Shown piece by piece: positions 27,690 to 41,160 of a stretch of 64,000 nucleotides of DNA (the first letter of the stretch is position 1; each line of letters starts with the position of its first letter). Source of the DNA: Ziziphus jujuba (taxonomy: Eukaryota > Streptophyta > Magnoliopsida > Rosales > Rhamnaceae); assembly GCF_031755915.1 (NCBI RefSeq), contig NC_083386.1:14716501-14780500 (forward strand), read 5' to 3'. The translations under genes and the position numbers were made by a program. The notes beneath the pieces are model-generated. The model was not told the origin of the DNA and made no database searches. It worked only from the letters and a program-made list of their open reading frames with translations.

Positions 27690-28481
27690 AAATATGTAAA
27701 ATGTATTTGTATACAAATAGTTTTCTTAATTAAATATGTTTTAAATATTTATACATATATAAATATGGTTACATGGAAATTAATAAATATATTTTTTTAT
27801 TTGGATATAGAAGTACAATATCATAAATAATAATTATTAAATATAATAAAATAATATTTATTTTCAAAACAAATTATTTAATCTTATTTTATTACCAATT
27901 AATATATATATATATATTTTTTTTTATTATTATTGTATTAGATAGATGGTTTATGAAGTCCAGATTTTGATCAAGTATAGTGGGCCGATTGGGAAGATCT
28001 TGCATATCATTATCCAAGAATGCAACTATTATTTTTTTAAAATTATATATTATTATTATTATATTATATAATTTAAAAATGATACATTATTATGATAATG
28101 GAATTGCAATATTATTGCATTCGATAACTACATATAATAATAATTTTAAAATAAATTTAAAAAGTAAGTCAAATAGATTTTAATTATAAAATTGATCTTA
28201 TTATTTGATTTTTTTAAATATGTATATAAACATAAATTAGTAACAATATTGATCTTTTTATTCTGTAAAAGACATATATATAATAAATGATTTTTTATTA
28301 TTACTAAATATATTTTAACTAAAATTTTCATATACCGATATACATTCATATATGTATATTAATAAATAAAATTACATTATAAAATAATAAAATAACTAAT
28401 AATGATATTAGTCTCCTCACTAAAAAATTTAAGATAAATAATATTTTTTTTTAAATATTTTTTAAAAAATGTTTAAAATGT

Positions 28482-28515
<34 letters not shown>

Positions 28516-28546
28516 GTGTGCACAAAGAGAATGAATGCTTAAAATG

Positions 28547-28582
<36 letters not shown>

Positions 28583-29500
28583 TTATTTATTTATTTAAAT
28601 TTTTTTTTAAAAGATAATTTTAAGGTTATGATAATATATATATATATATAGTAAATAATATATTGTATGTATATATATATATATATATTCATACTATATT
28701 CTCAATAAATAGTAAAAAATACAAAATACAAAAAAAATGATAAACAATACTGCACGTATATATTTGAATTGGAGTAATAAATTTTATATACTTATAAGAA
28801 AATATTAAAAAAATTATAAATTTATATATAAATATTTTATGTTAATTTTATTACAAAATAACAAGATTTTATATACAATAATCTCACAATGAAATTAATC
28901 ATCTTATTTTAATATTTTATTGCAAATATTATTATTATAATATTATAATATTTTTATAGTATTATATATATTTTTTTATTTTTATATATAATAGATTTGG
29001 GTTTAGGAATAAAAATATATATTTTTATTATTATAATATTTTTATGACATAAAATGTATTTGTATATATTGTTTGCTTAATTAAATATATTTTAAATATT
29101 TTTACATATATAAATATGGTTATATGGAAATTAATAAAAATATATTTTTATTTGGATATAAAAAACATATTATCATAAATAATAATTGTTAAAAATAGCA
29201 AAATGAGATTTATTTTTATATCTAATAGATTTGGTTTTAGGAATGAATGAATAAAAATATATATTTTTATTATTATAATATTGTATATATCATAAGATAT
29301 TTGCATATATATTGTTTTCTTAATTGAACATATTTTAAATATTTTTACTATACAAATATGATTATAAGAAAATTAATAAAAATATCTTTTTATTTATACA
29401 TTAAAAAAACATAATATCATAAATAATAATTTTTAAGCATAAGAAAATAAGATTTATATTTAAAACAAATTATTTGATCTTATTTTATTTACCAATTATT
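27690..29500. repeat. AT-rich repeat family, about 234-bp period, three diverged copies
   Basis: Two adjacent copies start at about 28990 and 29224 (aatagatttggktttaggaat), and a partial third copy lies at about 27695-27900. Each contains the ordered words ttaattaaatatrttttaaata, tataaatatggtta, ggaaattaataaa and atcataaataataat. The family is embedded in (AT)n tracts and carries many point differences, so it is an old local amplification. It may be a decayed satellite or AT-rich transposon remnant. Confidence 0.65.
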
Positions 29501-29795
29501 ATTATATTATAATATTATATAATTGACTGAAAAAGTATAAGAATTTTTACCTTTTATGATTGTACTCAAAAATATATAAAATTAATTTTTGTTTTTAAAA
29601 AAAATTAAAATAAACATTTTTTTATTAATATTGATAACAATATATATATATATATATATATATAAATTTTGACTCATGTCTTCATATGAATAGTTAAGTT
29701 TCCCTAAAAAACATAAAAAAATAAAATAAAATCGTTAATCATTAGTAGGTTGTGAAACAACCATAATAAGATTTTAGCATATAAAAAATTTATAT

Positions 29796-30100
29796 ATTTC
29801 ATTTTATTTATTTTTGATAAAATTGACTATAAAATTAATAGAATGAATATTTGATTATGAATATTTGTATAGAAAATCGATTAATATTATATATATTTGA
29901 TTTTATTTTGTTTGGATAACATGATTGTGAAAATAATGGAATGAATATTTGATTATGGATATTTTATATAGAAAATAGATTAATATTGTATATATTTGAT
30001 TTTGTTTAGTTTTTGTAAAATTGATTGTGAAAATTATGGAATGACACTCGATTGTGTATATTCCATATAAAATATCAATTGATATTGTATGTTACAATAA
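29796..30100. repeat. Tandem repeat, about 99-bp period, about three copies
   Basis: The marker gaatgaatatttgattatg begins at 29841 and 29939, and a diverged form (gaatgacactcgattgtg) at 30039. Each unit goes on to agaaaatngattaatatt and ttgatttt, and ends in gattgtgaaaatnatg. The first unit is partial at its left edge; the third decays after about 60 bp. Confidence 0.8.
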
Positions 30101-32430
30101 TATAAATGTATATATATATATAATATTTTATATAATAATCACTATGTTAACATTATTCGTAGTTATTTGGGTAAGCATTATATGAAAATAATAAAGATAT
30201 ACATAATTTTTTCATTAAAAAGTTATATAAATAATATTTTATTTTATTAATATAAAAAATTTAAAATATTATTTTCAGAATATAATTGTTAAATAAAAAA
30301 ATTATTATTTTTTATTACTTATGATTTTATTAAAATTTTAATCAGTACTAAATAAAGTAACTATTTAAAAGTATGATTTTTTTTTACCTTTATTGGTTGT
30401 ATTAAAAAATATGTATTATTATTATTATTATAATATTAGATAATTGATTGAAAAAGTTTAATTTTTTTTTTTACTTTTTATGGTTGTACCCTAATATTTA
30501 TAAAATCAATAATAATAATAATAATAATAAGGTTAAAATGCATTTATAGGATAAATAATAATAATAATCATAACACTAATTAATAAATAATTAAATTATA
30601 TTATGAGTATTTAATATATAGAAATTAATTATTTACAATGAATCCAAAAATATATTTGAATTTGAATTTTTATTTGTATAGATGAAAAATATATTTAAAA
30701 ACATTTGAATTTAAATTAAATTATATAAATGCATTTGAATTTGAATTGAAATTTTACAAATGAAAAAAGACAAATGGAAAAATTATATAGTTAAATATTT
30801 TTAAATTTGAATTTTATGATTAAACAATATTATATATAGAGATCAAATTTATAATTCTTAACAAATTTTTATAATATAAATTGGAAAAAAAATTCAAATA
30901 TATTTATTAAAAATTAATTTTTGAATAAATTTTCAAATATAATTAATTATTATAAATTATTTTAAAAATCATCTACCATGGTTATAAATATTGTGTATCA
31001 CATGGAGATGGTTGTTAGTTTCTTATGACAATGAGTAATGGTGGCCACGCATATTACTTTTTAATTAGGTGTTATTATTTTTTATTTTTTAAAGTTTATA
31101 ATGAAGTGAGAAATCTAGCAATCCTTCGAACAAATGTCGATTATATAATACTAAAACAAAAATTAGAGAAAATAGAAAAACCAAAAGAGAACTACATATA
31201 GATCCTTTAGCTTTAGTGTTTTTTTTTTTTTTTTTTTACCCTTTTCTTTTTACATATCTTTTTAGTTGAAATGGCAGAAACCTCCTATTCATTGAAAATA
31301 ACCATATTGGACCCCTTGAAATAAATACTAACTGATATGGTATTACAATTTTAAGTTTTTTCTTTTTTTTTTTTTGAGAAATTATAATTTTGAGTTTCCT
31401 AATTACAAATTTACGTGCCGTAAAACCTTTTTTGCTATAAACTATTTTTGTTTTATAAACCTAATTTTATTTTAGGCGTAGCATATATGCAAATCATTAA
31501 TTTTTTCCTTAATATATCTTAATTTGTTTATATAAATTTAATGTAATTTAAAGGTATGTTAACTTTTTAAAAAATAAATATAATTTATTTTTTATCAAGA
31601 TTAAAATAATTATCTAATCTGAAATGGAGGAAGCTGTGATTCAAACCCAACACCTAAAAATATTAATGTAACATATCGTTATATGATAAAATGTCAATTT
31701 GAATTATAAATTCTTAGTACATTAAGTAAAGTTTCATCTATATATGATTATCTTACAATAGTAATTTTTTTGTAATATTAACCTTTAAGCAATAAATGCA
31801 ACAATTTTTATTGGTAATTTTTGCTGCAACCAATATCAAAAAAATAAAAGAAAAGCACGTGTACACATACATGTGTAATAATAAACTTTACAAAACAACG
31901 AAATAAAAAATTTTAAAACAATTCCACGTGACATAAAATAAAAAATCAACCAAACAAAGATGAATATTATCCATGCAAAACAGTGCAACGGCAATAGTTA
32001 TTCTTATCTCTATCATGGGTAAAGTTTTGGTTTTGGATTCAAATTAGTCGAAGAATTATACATATATATATATATACAAAGAAAAAAAATGAAAAAAGAA
32101 AAGAGTGAGAAAGAGAGATGATTGTTTGTCCGAATGCATTGCCACCAAACTCTTGGAAATTCCTGAAAATCACTTTTTTCAAAAAACTCTTAGGCAAATT
32201 TTCATAGTTTTTTTTTTTTTTTAGAAATTATATTATTATCAAAATGTGTTGAGTGGCGGATCACTCAGATACATATAAACAAATATCAGGTTTTTATATT
32301 TGACCCAAGAAAAAAAAATCAGGTTTTCTATTATAAGAACTTTGTTAGTACCTTATAGTAAAAGCATTTTATGTACCAACTCATAACACTTAAATCTCAT
32401 TCACCAAAAACATATCACTCAAATCTCTTC

Positions 32431-32464
<34 letters not shown>

Positions 32465-32983
32465 GTTGGAAGATTCTAACTAAAAATTATTATACAAAGA
32501 AAACAGTAACTCTGCTAATGAACTACCTTATAAAAAGATCTCTTAATTTTTTTTTAGCTTTTTATAATTTAAATACAACAAAATAGAAAAATAAAAATAT
32601 GTAACATTTGCCTAGGAAACCATGATCATTATTATTATGATAATACTATTGATATCAAAAAGTCTATAAAAACCTTTACTAAATGGTGAGATGTAATTAT
32701 TTAATTAGTTAAAATATTAGTATAATACCATTATAAATAAACAAACTCTTAAATGATAAATATTATTAAATATAAACTAATTAAATAATAATATTTTTTA
32801 TCAAATTCATTTATAAGATTAAATTATGTTTATATAATTGAAATGAATTGACAAGAATGACAGAAAACATGATAATTACTATAATTTTGGACGGGAAGCG
32901 CAAAAATATATCATAGTTACTTTGGAGGGGAAAAAACTATAATAACCCATACAAAAATGACAAGTGCATAAAATACAGGGACA

Positions 32984-33027
<44 letters not shown>

Positions 33028-33929
33028 GTGTGTATGTATGTATGTATATATATTGAATCAATATATATTTTTCAATATCTTCTTTGTCTGTTTGAATTCG
33101 TGTATAAGTTGACAAGGTAGTAACTTAAATATAATTTAATTTAGGATATACAAAATTTGGTCCATATTAAGCAACTCGATTACTCTAAAAAACACAAAAA
33201 TAGTAAATACAGCAAAGCGTAATTAAATAAGTCATGTCATTTTCCATAGCATATATTAAACTTTCCCTTATAAATTATAGAGTATGATAGTGCTTAATTG
33301 AGAGAATAAAACACATAAAAATCATCCATTCATGGATTAAGACCAAATCTGCACACAAAGACCTCTCATTTAAGAGTCTAATATATGCAAATGAATCAAC
33401 CTAATGCAATTCGTTTTAATAGAAATAAAACTTCAATATATTCAAGATTGAGGAAATTAGGTAAAGGATTAGACCCTCCTTGATTTAGTCCAAATAAATA
33501 CTAAATATACGCATTTCCAAATTGAAGAATTTCAACACTTTTTGCAAAAATTTCCAATTATGTTTTTGTAATTATATATATATATATATAGATACATATT
33601 TTTTAACTTTTGCGTCTTATTTTCAAACTCCTTCATAGAATTTTTTTGAACCATATATTAGCAATGTTTTCTCATTTTTCATGTTCTGAAAAATTATTAT
33701 TAATTTGTCTATTTAAAATGACTTTTAATTATTATTGACATAGTTAGAATTTGGGGAAAAAAAAAATAGTAGAGCAAAATCATGCTGACTTTCCAAATTG
33801 ATGTATAATTTCAAATTTCAGTATTCGGTGGGTAGGTTTATATTTTATCATATATTACCTAAAAGTCAAAAAGAATGAAAACTACAACCACAGCTAAAAA
33901 AAACAAAAAAAAAAAAAAGAAAAGAAAAA

Positions 33930-34325
33930 AGCTTGGGGACATATCCGTGATTAAATTGAAAAAGAGAGGACATTCCTGTAAATCAAACGTTGATTTGCCG
34001 CCAAGAAACTTGAGAGTTGGGAAGAGGAATATATAAATTCTGAAGTTATTTCTGAGCTCGCACCGAGACGGAGTCAAAAGCACAAAACGACAAAAGTGCA
34101 CTCGTCAGCCACGACACGTGCGGACGCACACGTATCTATCTCCCGTTTGGACTGCTCGTTGGTGCGAAACCGAACACGTGCTCTTGGCGCTCACTCACAG
34201 AGTTTCAAAACCGCCACTTCGCGACAATTCACGCTCGACCCCAGCGCGTGGGTTTTTCTTTTTAGGGCTGACGTGGCGAGAATCTTACTCGGCATCTTCT
34301 GCACCCGTCGGCAAATTGCTGAGAA
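33930..34325. promoter_or_regulatory. GC-richer promoter-like island with G-boxes and no gene body
   Basis: Within very AT-rich DNA this stretch has normal base composition. It contains a TATA-like atatataaat near 34030, two CACGTG G-boxes (34115-34120 and 34175-34180) and an ABRE-type ACGTGGC (34271-34277). No ATG-initiated exon or homologous protein follows; poly-T and AT-rich DNA resume after about 34330. It could be an orphan promoter, the 5' part of a deleted gene, or a non-coding RNA promoter. Confidence 0.35.
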
Positions 34326-35550
34326 TTATTCTTTTTTTTTTTTCCCATTTATTATAATGGTAATTTTTAGAAAATTTATTTTATTTTACTTTATTGGGAT
34401 TATAATGTCTATCTTTATGATTATTTACTGTTTGTGCTGTGTACAATGCACAGCCAAAACAGAGTACTCTTTCAAATTTTATTATTTCGAAATTTCTTTA
34501 AAAAAAATTAAATTCTTAAAAAGGCTATTTGATTAAATTCATAAGTATAAAGATCACGAAGGATGGTAGTTTAATAGAAGTAAAACCGTTCAGTTTGTAC
34601 ATTTGGAGGTTTGGAAATTAAAATTTAAATTTTAATAAGTTTTATTATTATTTCGGATGATTCTATATCACAATACTATGTAATGCAAGACTATTGATAT
34701 CTATAATATTATTAAAAAAAAATTTTTTTCAGTAAAAAAAATATAAAAGATTTTTTTTTAAATATATTAAAGAAGTGTAGGGGATTCATAATTCTAATTC
34801 TAAAAATTCGTAATGATGAGAAATTGAATGTCAATGAACAATGCATTTAATTAAGATAACAATTTTATCAAAGTAAGCTTGGCTAATGTTTTCAAAAAAA
34901 ACAAAAAAAAGAAAAAGAAAATAAAGTTGGCTAAATTGATATACTATTCATAGTATTCATACCAACATTTGAATATTATGGATATATAAAAAGAGAAAAA
35001 TTATTGTTAATGATAAAAATAAATAAATAACCATTTTTAATTATAATTTGAAAATTAAAAAGAAATGTTTAGGTATTTCTAATATAATTTAAGGGTCTTC
35101 ATCTGAAAAACTATGTAACACCCTATTATATACACATAGAATCAATTGGTAATTGTTATAAAAGTTAATTGAATATTTTTATATTTGATTAGTAATTTTT
35201 TTTTTAATGTGGCAATCAACATTAATAATATAATTTCCATTATAAGATATCAAAAGTCTTCATGGCATCTTTAGTATTTCGAAATCTTATATATATATAT
35301 ATATATATATAATCAATTTGAAATAAGATTCATTTTATTTAATTAAATTAAAATTTATCTTTAATAACTATTGAATTTTATCAATTAATTAGATCTTATC
35401 TTTTAAATAAAAATCTAATAATCATTAAAGAGATCTTAATTTAATAAATTTAGATAAACTTTATTTGAATTTCACTATATAAATATATCTTAGTCTTATT
35501 CTCCTATTATAAGCTTTATGCTTACATATAAAAGTGAATTATTTGATGTG

Positions 35551-35622
35551 AAGGTGGTAATTGGACATACCTTTCTTCTTCTAGCAAAGGTGGTAATTGG
35601 ACATATCTTTCTTCTTCTAGCA
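35551..35622. repeat. 36-bp tandem duplication
   Basis: Two adjacent copies of a 36-bp unit (aaggtggtaattggacatay, then ctttcttcttctagca) differ at one base, which indicates a recent duplication. Confidence 0.9.
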
Positions 35623-38600
35623 TTATAATAATAATAAAGGAAAATCACACATTGCTTTCTTGCATGTTAGAAATGGTGTTCCTTTCGGGAAATAGTAATA
35701 CAGTAAAAAAGGAAGAAGAAGAAGAAATGGTTGTTTTATATTTAGAGACATAAAATTAAAAAATTAAATAATTTGTCGGAAAGTACAATAATTATATTGA
35801 TAATATTTTAGAACTATATTTGTCTTTTGGTAAATATATTTTAAAACTATAAATACGAGACTATTGTGCAATATTTTATATTATGGCTTATTTCTAGGGG
35901 CTTGAAGGATCAAACTAAGATCTTACTTTAAATCATAAGTGGATTTGCCAGTCGTGGTCCCTTCAAAGATAGCGGTTAGGCCATTAAAGTCAAGCGTATG
36001 TTTGTTCCCAAAAAAAAAAAAAAAAAAAGTTAAAAGTGTATTTGAGGTTCCAAACCATTTCAAAAATTAAAAAAAAAATATATATATATATATATATATC
36101 ATAGGTCTTGTTTGGTAACACAGTTAGTTTTAAGTTTATGTTTTTTAATTTTTTTTATGTAATTTGCTTATATTAAGTATTAGCTAATAATAGTTATGAT
36201 TTGTTAGACATATTAAACTATTAAAACTTTAAAAAAAAGAAAAAATAAATTCTTATAAAAAAAAAAAGAAAAACTAATTCAATTTAAAGTTATATTCAAT
36301 TTTGTATTCATGTTTTATTTATTTATTCAAATATTGTTTACTTTATAGCTAACTTAGATGCCTAATAAATTTTAACTACTACTAACAAATATTTAACATA
36401 AATAAATTATACATAATTAAATAGATAAAAATTAAAAAAATAAAATTAAAATTAAAAACCAATTATTATACCATGTACTATTTATTTTTCCCACTTTTTT
36501 CATTATTATACCAATTATTATACAACACAAATTTTTTTTGTAATGAAGAGAATATAACAGTTTGTTGTGTTTGATTGTGTGCAAATAAATGCCCGTAATA
36601 ATTGCTTAAGTTTAAGTAGTTTTAATATGTTGAACATGCGTAATAGTTGACTTGTTAGGTGAAGAAATTAGATTTTCATGTGCAGGAAAATTGAGACCAT
36701 CCACAGAAAGATTCAAACTACAGGAAATTTCCAACATTTTTAGCAATTGTAGCAGTGGATGGCCTAACTTTTTAGCTTAAGACTCATCGGATTTAAACAA
36801 CTTTACCGTTGTAACTTGTAATGGACCTTTTTACAAGAGAAATAATTTAACTACTATTGTCGCAACAATCCTCTTCATAAGAATATATTTTTACTACCAT
36901 TACAATGGATTTCTTTGTAAAGAAATAACTCCATCAAAAACTTGTCTCAACAAATTTTATGATAAAGTGGTGTGATTATAGCTTTAAAACTTGTTCTACA
37001 TGATTTTAAGGTGAAACCATGTCAAAAACCCTTTAAATTTAAGTGAATGAAAGTCAGTTTTAAGAAAATCTAGAGGAAACTTGAAATAAATGTGGAATTT
37101 TGTTTTTGATGATAAAATGAAAATAAAAATATGATTTTTCACAAAATCTCTTTTAGATTTGATAGAAATAGCTAGAGATCGAAATCTAAAGAGAATGAAC
37201 GACTATAAAAGTGTGTAACTCAAAAAACAACCCTAAAAAGGGAGAAGATGATAAACTAAATTCGTTATTGATTGATTGCTAAGAACATATCAATCAACTA
37301 ATATATTTGCAGATCAATTAGTCTCTAATTTTTTCCCAAAAAAAGGTTTCAAAATTTGACACATTAAAAAGTATAAAACCATAAAAAAATAAATATAAAA
37401 AAACTTTCTTAAAACAATTTGAAAAATTATTAAAAAGAGATATTAATGCCTAACTATCTAAAATAAATAAAGTTTGTAAGTTACTTTTGTCATTCTTAAT
37501 TGAGATTTGCTTTTAATACTTTGGCACAAACCCTAAAAAATAAAAATAAAAATAAACATGTATTTATATGGTAGAAGAAGTATAGTTGTATAAATTTGAG
37601 TAAAAGATTATAAAATTACAAACTATTTCAAATAATATTTTAAAATTAAGAAATTAGTTGAAATATCTGTAAGGAGAGATAAGAAAAACTTTCTAAAATA
37701 AGTATTATGTATTAAAAAAGTTTCAAATAAGCATTAAATATGGACCAAAAAGAGAGATGAATTATTTTATATGGCCATATAAGATTATACACAATTGATT
37801 CTACCCAAAGCCAACACATAAAGATTGACTCAAAAAAAAAAAAAAAAGAAAGAAAAAAAAGAAGCAATTCAAAGGGGACAAGACATTGACAATGTTTCAT
37901 TACAGAAGTCAAAGCGACTAACCCACACTGTATAAGAAGCTACACATTTTCAATGCATATACCAGAAAAAAACTAAACATTTTCAATGCAGAAGTTTAAA
38001 TCCTCACGATATACCCAAAAAAAAAAAAAAGTTTAAGACCCTCACGACTTTCCCATTGAGTAAAATGGTAATTTACTTTAACAACAAAATGGTGATTTAT
38101 TTTATTCATTTCCTTTCCTTTTTTATTTTATTTTTATTTTTGGTTATTGGGCACAATGAGGCCCAACATGATTCAAGCCTACCCATAGTTTTAGTGGTCC
38201 ATCACATGAATCTTGGAATGGGCTTCAAGAATAATGTTCCAAAAAAAAAAATAAATAAATAAAAAAGAAAAAAGTTATTGCCTTAATGTTGTCACATATT
38301 TCTAGCCAGTGACATTACTTCAAAAGGTGTATTGTGATTGTATGATCGATATTATTATATAATGCTAGCTAGATAGCATAGCAAGTTTAAACGTCCAAAA
38401 AATTATTTTGCTAATAACTCCTCAACCATAAAACCATAAAGATTATATAAGAAATATCTGGCCTAAATATTGATTTATTCACAAATCTATATATAACAAT
38501 AATAATTTTTTAACATCAAAATCTTGTTCAAAAGAAATATCAAACTTGTGTATAATTTTTTAATGACTACTGTAAAATAAATCCCAAAAAGCATCGTGCT

Positions 38601-38807
38601 ATAAGTTTTACCGTACTTTTAACAATAAAGGTTGATACATAACCATATTGAGCTATTCAATTATAAGCCATTAATTTGCGTTGTAACATGTAAAATAACT
38701 TTTAAAATAAATTTTTTTTTTCCTTGCTAAGACTGAAGAGAAAATCTTTTTTGATTTATTAAAAAAAAAAAGAAGTTGTGCTATGTCATGTTAGTGATGT
38801 GAGGTAA

Positions 38808-38905
38808 GCTGTGTGGTAACTTCAAAAAAATGAAAAAAAAAAATGTTGTGTGGTGTGGTAACTTACCAAAAAAGAAAAAAAAAAAATGTTGTGTGGTAAT
38901 TTTAA
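38808..38905. repeat. Short degenerate repeats built on gtgtggtaac
   Basis: Three copies of tgtgtggtaa(c/t) are separated by poly-A-rich linkers with a period of about 45-50 bp. Confidence 0.6.
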
Positions 38906-40404
38906 GGACGTCACACCTAAATGTTTTCTTTTTCAGCTGAAAGTCACACCTAAACTTTTATATATAAAGATTAAGAATCAATATGTAAATATATGTATAC
39001 ATACACATATATGGCAGGAAAATTTTTAGATTTTATAAAATTTGAATTTTAATATCAGAAAACATTTTATTTGAGAAATGCCTTAGACAATATATTAATT
39101 GAACAATTATATGCATATCTATTCTTCTAAAATGATAGTTAGATAGATTCCTCATATAATTTATATGAGGTATTTAATTTTCACGGTCATTTTTATTAGA
39201 TGGATAATTGAGTTTTATTTTTATATATGGCTGTCATAAATTATTCATTTTAAAATATAAACGAGCTGAGTTAAAAAATTAAAACTCATAGGATAAATGA
39301 TGACCTATATATAGCTCTTGTGAAATAGTTCCACCATACAATTTATATGAATAATTCTTAATAAAATTATTTATATACATATATAGAGAGATTCATGCTT
39401 ATATTAGCTTCACCAAAGTCAAAAATTAGTTTGCAAGGGATTTAATGCAGACTTTGCTTTAATGGGAGATCAAATGGTTGTTCATATACCTTTTTCTTTG
39501 GATGCACCAATGGAGGCCTGTTTATTCATGTTTTCTCATATGAATGAATCTCTTGTCTCCATATTGCGTATTTCACCCCTATTTATTGTGCAAGCAACTC
39601 TTCTATTTATTTGGAATATTTCCTTTTCCATACGAAAAAGAAAGAGACTTTGTTTACTTATTCAAGGGTTGAAATTCAAAAATGTGTTAGTAGTTTATAT
39701 AAATTTAATAAAATATTTAAATTTTATATGCATAAAATGAATCCTACAATGATTCATATAATTATTAGTTCATTTTTAAATCTTAGTTTTTTGAACTATC
39801 TAAAAGATTAATGAAAAAATGTTTTAATAATAAACTACTAAGTTGGTAGAAATTTTTTAGTGGTAAAATTACCAAATTGCATATCATATGAATAAATCTT
39901 TTATCTCCAGCAATTGCATATTTCACCCCTACCCGTTGTACGAGCGACATCTTTATTTATTTGGATTAATATTTCTTTTTGCATGAGGGAAAGAAAAAGA
40001 CTTTTTCATCATTTTAATGGTTAAAATTTAAAAATATATTAGTATTTTATATAAATTTAATAAAATGCTAAAATTTATATGCATTAAAAGAATCTAAAAT
40101 AATCCATATAATCATTAGTTTATTTTTAAATTTTAACCTTTTGAACTATCTAAAAGATTAATAAAAAAATTTGAGATAATATAACTACTAAGTTAGTAGA
40201 ACTTTTAATGGTAAAATCGCTAGATTGCATGTTTCATTAGATGAATATTTTATCTCTAGTAGTTGCATATTTCACCCTTGCCCATTATACGAGTGACTTC
40301 TCTATTTATTTGAATTGATATTTCGTTTTTTTATGTGAGAAAGAAAAGGCTTTGTTTGATCTTTTAAAGATTAAAATTTGAAAATATATTAGTGGTCGAT
40401 ATAG

Positions 40405-40648
40405 ATTGGATAGCCGAGTCATTCTCCTTTATGAGACTGAAATGGCAAAATCAATTAAATAAAAAAAAAAACAACAAATCTATTCACCAAACCAAGAAAG
40501 GAGAGAAAGGGATTCGAACCTTTGATAGTTCTTTGTTTTGAACTCTACCTATTTTCAAGACTGGAGCTATTAATCCCACAAGCCTCTTATCCATTCTCAT
40601 TCGATCACGGCATGGGGCAAGTAAAAATAGAAAAAACTCACATTTGGC
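40405..40648. mobile_element. Probable nuclear plastid DNA insert (NUPT) inside the 350-bp array
   Basis: Repeat similarity stops in unit 3 after about 40405 and resumes at about 40648 (cagaaactttgatggtaaaa). The DNA between is unlike the repeat and contains a decayed plastid-type trnS-UGA. The flanking parts (for example atcacggcatggggcaagta near 40605) have the look of plastid intergenic DNA, but I could not verify that. The borders are approximate. Confidence 0.6.
40499..40592 (-). pseudogene. trnS-UGA: Decayed plastid-type tRNA-Ser(UGA)
   Basis: Read on the minus strand the segment has a perfect T-arm/B-box (ggttcgaatccc), an anticodon loop cttgaaaa with anticodon TGA, and a long class II variable arm (gttcaaaacaaagaactatc) as in plastid trnS-UGA. 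It is broken: the 5' acceptor strand (ggataag) no longer pairs well with the 3' strand (ctctcct), the D-arm is altered, and the anticodon stem has mismatches. It matches the plastid rather than the mitochondrial version, by its variable arm. Confidence 0.75.
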
Positions 40649-41067
40649 AGAAACTTTGATGGTAAAATAACTAAATTGTGTATTTCATACGTATGAATAT
40701 TTTGTCTCCTACAATTGTGTATTTCACCTCTACCAATTATAGGTGAGGCTCTTCTATTTATTTGGACTTATATTTCCTTCTTCATGTGGGAAAAAAAATA
40801 TTTATTTGATTACTTCAAGCTTTAAAGTTTAAAAATATATTGGTCATCTATATAAGTTTAGTAAAATATTAAAATTTTATATGTATAAAATAAATTTTAT
40901 AATGATCTATATAATCATTATTAATCATAAATTTTGAAGCTATTTAAAAGAAAATAAAAAAAACAAATTGATGATAAAACTACTAAGTTAATAAAAATTT
41001 TACTGGTAAAATAAACATATTGATTTAATACAAACATAATTGTATGTCATATAGCTATAACTATAGA

Positions 41068-41160
41068 GTTGACATTATGATGACAATGATGATGTACAAT
41101 TATTGTCTTATAGAGATCACATAATGATGATAATGATGATGTACAATTATTGTCTTATAA
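41068..41160. repeat. Short direct duplication
   Basis: The block aatgatgatgtacaattatt plus gtcttata occurs twice, about 45 bp apart, just after the 350-bp array. Confidence 0.85.

Larger units (their letters stand above)
39536..41020. repeat. Tandem array of four units, about 350-bp period
   Basis: The anchor tttcacc(c/t)(c/t)t occurs at 39571, 39921, 40270 and 40722. Each unit continues with ctatttatttgga, gggaaaraaaaagactttg-like, aaaaatatattagt, tataaatttaataaaat, tttgaactatctaaaagatt and actactaagtt. The first three anchors are 350 and 349 bp apart. The last interval is 452 bp because the second half of unit 3 has been replaced by about 240 bp of plastid-like DNA. By eye the units are roughly four-fifths identical. 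No protein is encoded in phase across units. Confidence 0.85.

Noticed and set aside
31560..31760. tRNA-like B-box (gggtttgaatcac on the minus strand near 31640), possible SINE
   Set aside because: No convincing A-box, 3' tail or target duplication, and short gattcaaaccc words are common in plant repeats.
34096..34536. Open frame of 146 codons over the G-box island
   Set aside because: It starts with GTG, turns into Phe/Ile-rich low-complexity sequence after the island, and matches no family.
36110..36560. Possible MITE beginning ggtcttgtttggtaacacag
   Set aside because: The left end resembles hAT-type MITE ends, but no matching inverted right end or target duplication could be found.
39462..39740. 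92-codon open frame at the left edge of the 350-bp array
   Set aside because: Half of it lies in the repeat unit and the frame is not kept in the other units; no domain is recognisable.
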